Assembly: GCF_003074055.1 (NCBI RefSeq)
Contig: NZ_CP029043.1
Location: 6,626,501-6,690,500, forward strand
Reading direction: 5' to 3'
Origin: Streptomyces nigra
GTDB taxonomy: Bacteria > Actinomycetota > Actinomycetes > Streptomycetales > Streptomycetaceae
Length of the DNA stretch: 64,000 bases
Shown: piece by piece, positions 60,431 through 64,000 of the stretch
Position numbering within the stretch: position 1 is the first letter of the stretch
Layout of the letters: each line of letters opens with the position of its first letter
Translations under genes and position numbers: made by a program
Notes under the pieces: model-generated
Databases searched by the model: none
Seen by the model: the letters and a program-made list of their open reading frames with translations, nothing else
What the model was told of the DNA's origin: nothing

Positions 60431-63118
60431 ATGGGGCATGCGGGTCCGATCGTGGGGCGGGAGCGGGAGATCGGCGAGCTGAAGGCGTTCGTCGACGCCG
60501 CCGAGGGGCGGGCGCTCGTGCTGCGCGGCGAGCCCGGGGTGGGCAAGAGCGCGCTGCTGGACGTGGCGGCGGAGCGAGCGGCCGGCCAGGGGCAGCGCGT
60601 CGTCCGCGCCGCCGGAGTGGAGGCCGAGGCCGGACTGGCGTTCGCGGGGCTGCACCAGTTGCTGCATCCGCTGCTGGCCGACGCCGGCGCGCTCGAGCCG
60701 GCGACGCGGGCGGCGTTCGACATCGCCTTCGGGCGGAGCACGGGTGAGCCGCCGTCCGTGATGACCCTGGGCGTCGCCGTCCTGGATCTGCTGGCCCTGG
60801 CCTCCGGTGACGTACCGCTGCTGCTCGTGGCCGACGACGCGCACTGGCTGGATCCGCAGAGCGCGGAGGTGGCGCGGTTCATCGCCCGGCGGCTGTCCGG
60901 ACACGCCGTGCACATGGCAGTGGGGACACGGGCCGACACGCCGTCACCGTGGGACGGCTCCGGGCTGCCCGAACTGACGGTGCCCCCGTTGTCGGCCGAG
61001 GCCTCGGCACGGCTGCTGGACACCACCAGCCCCGGCCTGACCGCGCCGGTCCGGCGCCGGATCCTAGACGAGGCCTGCGGCAACCCCCTCGCCCTGCTGG
61101 AGCTGCCCGCCGCCGCGGGCCCCGCCGACGGACTCGAACTCCCGCTGTCCCGGCGGCTGGAGCGGCTGTACGGCGACCGGATCACCGGCCTCGGCCGGGC
61201 CGAGCGCGCGGAGCTGCTGCGGGCCGCGCTCGACGGCACCGGCACATTGCCGGGCCGGGCCCGCCGCCCGCTGCGCGCCGTCGACGACGCCGTGGCACTC
61301 GGCCTGCTCACCACCGACTCCGGGACCGGCGACCTGGTCTTCCGCCACCCGCTCGTCCGCTCCGCCCTGCTGCAGTCCGCCACGCCCAACGAACGCCGGG
61401 CCGCCCACGCCGACCTGGCCCGGCTGCACCGCGGGGAACTCGAACGCCACGCCACCCACCTCGCGGCGGCCACCGTCGACCCGGACGAATCGGTCGCCGT
61501 CGTCCTGGAGCGCGCCGCCCGTTCCGCCACCGCGCGCGGCGGCTCGGCGGCCGCCCTCACCCTGCTGACCCGGGCCGCCGAACTCAGTCCCACGGTGGCC
61601 GAGCGCTCCCGCCGCCTGGGCGAGGCCGCCTTCGTCGCCGCCCAGTCCGCGCTGCTGGACCAGGCACGCGAACTGCGCGCGGCCTCCGACCAGCTGGCCG
61701 GAACGGACGCCTCGCCGACCGCCGTGATCACGTACGCCTACAGCGTGCTCTACGAGGACGGCGACGTCCGCTCCGCCCACCGCAGGCTGGCCGCGGAACT
61801 GAGGGCGCTCCCGCCGGACGCCGACGACGAGATCCGCGCACGGCTGCTGAACCTGCTGCTCGGCGTCAGCATGTTCTCCGCCGACCCCGCCCTGTGGCGG
61901 GTGAGCGACGCGCTGACCGACCGGGACGGGGACCGCGTCGGCGGACCCACCCCGCTCTACCGGGACGCCTGGGGCGACGTCGCCCGCACGGGGGCCGGGG
62001 CGCGCGACCGGGTGCTGGCCGCGTTCGGCGAGCTCGGTGACGGCCAGCCGTGGGACGTGATGCGGCACGGCGTGGCCGCGTACTACCTGGACGCGCTCGC
62101 CGACCACCGGACGCTGGTGCGCCGGGTCGCGGAACGCGAGACGGGCAGCGGCGCCGTCACCAACGCGATGACGCTGCTGCAGCTCGTCATGCTCGACCAG
62201 ATCTCCAGCGGCGAGTGGGACGCCGCCGAGGAGACCGGCCGCCGCGGGCTCGCCCTCACCGTCACCCACGGCTACCGGCTGTTCGAGCACCAGTACCACG
62301 GCTTCCTCGGTCTGCTCGCGGCCTGGCGCGGGGACACCGACAGCGCCCGAGCGGCCGTCGACCGCGTCGACCGCTGGGCCCGCCCACGCGGCGTCGGCCA
62401 CCTCACCCAGCTCGCCGAGGCGACCGGCGCGGCCCTGGGCCTGTCCACCGGCGACTACGAGAGCGCGTACACGTACGTCAGCGGCCTCACCGTCCCCGGC
62501 ACCTTCACCCCGTACTCCCAGCAGGCCCTGCGCACCCTGCTGGACCTGGTGGAGGCCGCCGTGCACACCGGACGCCTCGACCAGGCCCGCCGGCACGCCC
62601 TCGCCGCCCGTGACCAGGGCCTCCCGGCCGTCTCCCCGCGCCTGGACCTCGTGACCACCGCGGCGCTGGCGATGACGGCCGACGACTCCGACACCGGACC
62701 GCTGTTCGAGCGGGCGGTCACCCATCCGGCCGGGGCCGACTTCCCCTTCGAGCTGGCCCGGATCCGGCTGGAGCAGGGCATGTGGCTGCGCCGCGCCCGT
62801 GAACGCGTGGCGGCCCGGACCGCTCTCGGCCTGGCCGCCGACACCTTCGAACGGCTCGGCGCCACCCCCTGGCTGCACCGCGCCCGGGCCGAGCTGCGCG
62901 CCGCCGGGCTGCCCGGCGGGAGCGCCGCCACCGGCGCGGCCCTCACCCCCCAGGAGCGGCAGATCGCCGAACTCGCGGCGAGCGGCCTGAGCAACAAGCA
63001 GATAGGCGCCCGGCTCTACCTCTCCCCGCGCACGGTCGGCGCCCACCTCTACCGGGTCTTCCCCAAGCTCGGCATCTCCTCCCGCGCCTCCCTGCGGGAC
63101 GCCCTCGAAGGGACCTGA
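60431..63118 (+). CDS. LuxR-family LAL regulator with AAA ATPase domain
   Basis: 895 residues, the size of LAL (large ATP-binding LuxR) regulators. Walker A is GEPGVGKSAL near 33-42 and Walker B LLLVADDAHWLD near 130-141. A long helical repeat region follows, ending in a LuxR helix-turn-helix (838-894: LTPQERQIAELAASGLSNKQ... SPRTVGAHLYRVFPKLG). It is presumably an activator responding to a ligand bound by the middle region. The ATG at 60431 is used; an AAGGGG tract lies 14 bases upstream and the nearer ATG at 60423 is out of frame. Confidence 0.92.
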   Translation: MGHAGPIVGREREIGELKAFVDAAEGRALVLRGEPGVGKSALLDVAAERAAGQGQRVVRAAGVEAEAGLAFAGLHQLLHPLLADAGALEPATRAAFDIAFGRSTGEPPSVMTLGVAVLDLLALASGDVPLLLVADDAHWLDPQSAEVARFIARRLSGHAVHMAVGTRADTPSPWDGSGLPELTVPPLSAEASARLLDTTSPGLTAPVRRRILDEACGNPLALLELPAAAGPADGLELPLSRRLERLYGDRITGLGRAERAELLRAALDGTGTLPGRARRPLRAVDDAVALGLLTTDSGTGDLVFRHPLVRSALLQSATPNERRAAHADLARLHRGELERHATHLAAATVDPDESVAVVLERAARSATARGGSAAALTLLTRAAELSPTVAERSRRLGEAAFVAAQSALLDQARELRAASDQLAGTDASPTAVITYAYSVLYEDGDVRSAHRRLAAELRALPPDADDEIRARLLNLLLGVSMFSADPALWRVSDALTDRDGDRVGGPTPLYRDAWGDVARTGAGARDRVLAAFGELGDGQPWDVMRHGVAAYYLDALADHRTLVRRVAERETGSGAVTNAMTLLQLVMLDQISSGEWDAAEETGRRGLALTVTHGYRLFEHQYHGFLGLLAAWRGDTDSARAAVDRVDRWARPRGVGHLTQLAEATGAALGLSTGDYESAYTYVSGLTVPGTFTPYSQQALRTLLDLVEAAVHTGRLDQARRHALAARDQGLPAVSPRLDLVTTAALAMTADDSDTGPLFERAVTHPAGADFPFELARIRLEQGMWLRRARERVAARTALGLAADTFERLGATPWLHRARAELRAAGLPGGSAATGAALTPQERQIAELAASGLSNKQIGARLYLSPRTVGAHLYRVFPKLGISSRASLRDALEGT

Positions 63119-63242
63119 CCCCGTGTGCTCCGGGCCACGGTCACCGACGACAGTCATTCGACTCAATCGGCCCGGGCGACCGCCGCGGCACTGTGAAGAC
63201 AACGCACCGCCCCCCGGCGGTCCCGACGTCCAGGAGCCGGTC

Positions 63243-64000
63243 ATGGCCACCTCGCGCACCCCCCTCGTCCTCATCCACGGGCTGTGGCTGCACGCCTCGT
63301 CCTGGCAGTCCTGGGCCGACCTCGCCACCGAACGCGGGTACGCGCCGCTGGCTCCCGGCTGGCCGGGCGAGGCCGCCACCGTCGCGGAGGCGCGCCGGCA
63401 CCCCGAGGCCGTCGCCGGGCTCGGCATCGACGACGTCACGGACCACTACGCCGGGATCATCCGCTCCCTCGACGCCCCGCCCGTGCTGATCGGCCACTCC
63501 TTCGGCGGGCTGATCGCGCAGAAGCTGCTCGGGAAGGGCCTGGCCCGGGCCGCGGTCGCCGTCGACCCGGCGCAGATCAAGGGCGTCAGGGCGCTTCCCC
63601 CGGCCCAGCTGCGGGCCGGCTTCCCGGTTCTGGGCAACCCGGCGAACCGCAAACGCTCGGTGTCCCTGACCCCGGCGCAGTTCCGCTTCGGCTTCGGCAA
63701 CGCGCTGGAGCCGGCCGAGTCCGACGCCCTGCACGAGCGGTTCACCGTCCCCTCGCCGGGCCGCCCGCTGTTCGAGGCGGCCTTCGCGGCCTTCACCCGG
63801 CACTCGCCCGCCGAGGTCGCCACCCATAACCCCGACCGGGGCCCGCTGCTGCTGATCTCCGGACAGGCCGACCACACGGTCCCGGACGTGGTGACCCGCT
63901 CCGCCTACAAGCTCTACGGCGACTCGCCGGCCGTCACGGAACTCAAGCAGTTCCCCGACCGCGGCCACTCGCTCACCGTGGACCACGGCTGGCGGGCCGT
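63243..64000 (+). CDS. Alpha/beta hydrolase, 3' end outside window
   Basis: 252 residues are visible and the gene is cut by the right edge. LVLIHGLWLHASSWQSW is the oxyanion region, LIGHSFGGLIAQ the nucleophile elbow (Ser near 83), LLLISGQADHTVPD the Asp region (near 205) and FPDRGHSLTVDHGW carries the catalytic His. No signal peptide. It resembles EstC/salicylate-esterase-like hydrolases; the substrate is unknown. The gap of 124 bases after the LAL gene leaves room for an own promoter. Confidence 0.88.
   Translation, partial: MATSRTPLVLIHGLWLHASSWQSWADLATERGYAPLAPGWPGEAATVAEARRHPEAVAGLGIDDVTDHYAGIIRSLDAPPVLIGHSFGGLIAQKLLGKGLARAAVAVDPAQIKGVRALPPAQLRAGFPVLGNPANRKRSVSLTPAQFRFGFGNALEPAESDALHERFTVPSPGRPLFEAAFAAFTRHSPAEVATHNPDRGPLLLISGQADHTVPDVVTRSAYKLYGDSPAVTELKQFPDRGHSLTVDHGWRA

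Overview
The window is high-GC actinobacterial DNA and looks like a Streptomyces chromosome. Codon third positions are almost all G or C, starts use ATG, GTG and some TTG behind AGGAG-type ribosome binding sites, and genes are often coupled by ATGA or GTGA overlaps. Several families are Streptomyces hallmarks: a PAS-GGDEF-EAL protein beside a two-repeat lipoprotein (the order known for rmdA/SCO0928 and SCO0930 of S. coelicolor), a LysX fusion, a SpoIIE phosphatase, a LAL-type LuxR regulator and a class F sortase. No rRNA, tRNA, CRISPR array, prophage or insertion sequence was recognised.

Layout. 1-5.9 kb: secreted alpha/beta hydrolase (cut by the left edge), gnd, a secreted Rpf/LysM/M23 cell wall enzyme, a DMT transporter and a 2Fe-2S protein. 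5.9-11.7 kb: glgA(M)-glgC for ADP-glucose and alpha-glucan metabolism, a wax ester synthase/DGAT and an atypical zinc-ribbon SDR. 12.1-17.7 kb: an orphan 57-residue peptide gene, a TetR-SGNH hydrolase operon with a clear operator, an amidase, a deletion scar joining a hexosaminidase fragment to a regulator fragment, and a class C beta-lactamase-fold hydrolase.

17.7-32 kb: the main metabolic locus. A LacI regulator diverges from an operon of a sugar-binding lipoprotein, two permeases, a GH5-like glycosidase, a GH85 endo-beta-N-acetylglucosaminidase and a GH38 alpha-mannosidase. Together these can release, import and trim high-mannose N-glycans. Next come an SDR, an aldo/keto reductase, a mutarotase and a lactonase that fit non-phosphorylative L-fucose oxidation. 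In front of them lie remnants of an ABC ATPase and of L-fuconate dehydratase, and the lactonase carries a frameshift, so the fucose branch appears to be decaying.

32-44.5 kb: lipase maturation factor, PAS/GAF/SpoIIE/HATPase phosphatase, Fpg/Nei glycosylase, a two-gene caspase plus EACC1-like module (a predicted biological-conflict system), an ECF sigma/anti-sigma locus, a CapA-family protein with a tandemly duplicated 3' end, a MarR regulator with two matched operators, an alpha/beta hydrolase and a universal stress protein. 44.5-53.7 kb: lysX, polysaccharide deacetylase, class F sortase, two related membrane-anchored exported proteins, a DUF4239 protein, a proline-rich exported protein and a lipoprotein. 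53.9-64 kb: methyltransferase-rmdA pair, LysR regulator, a degenerate repeat array, alcohol dehydrogenase-SDR pair, LAL regulator and an alpha/beta hydrolase cut by the right edge.
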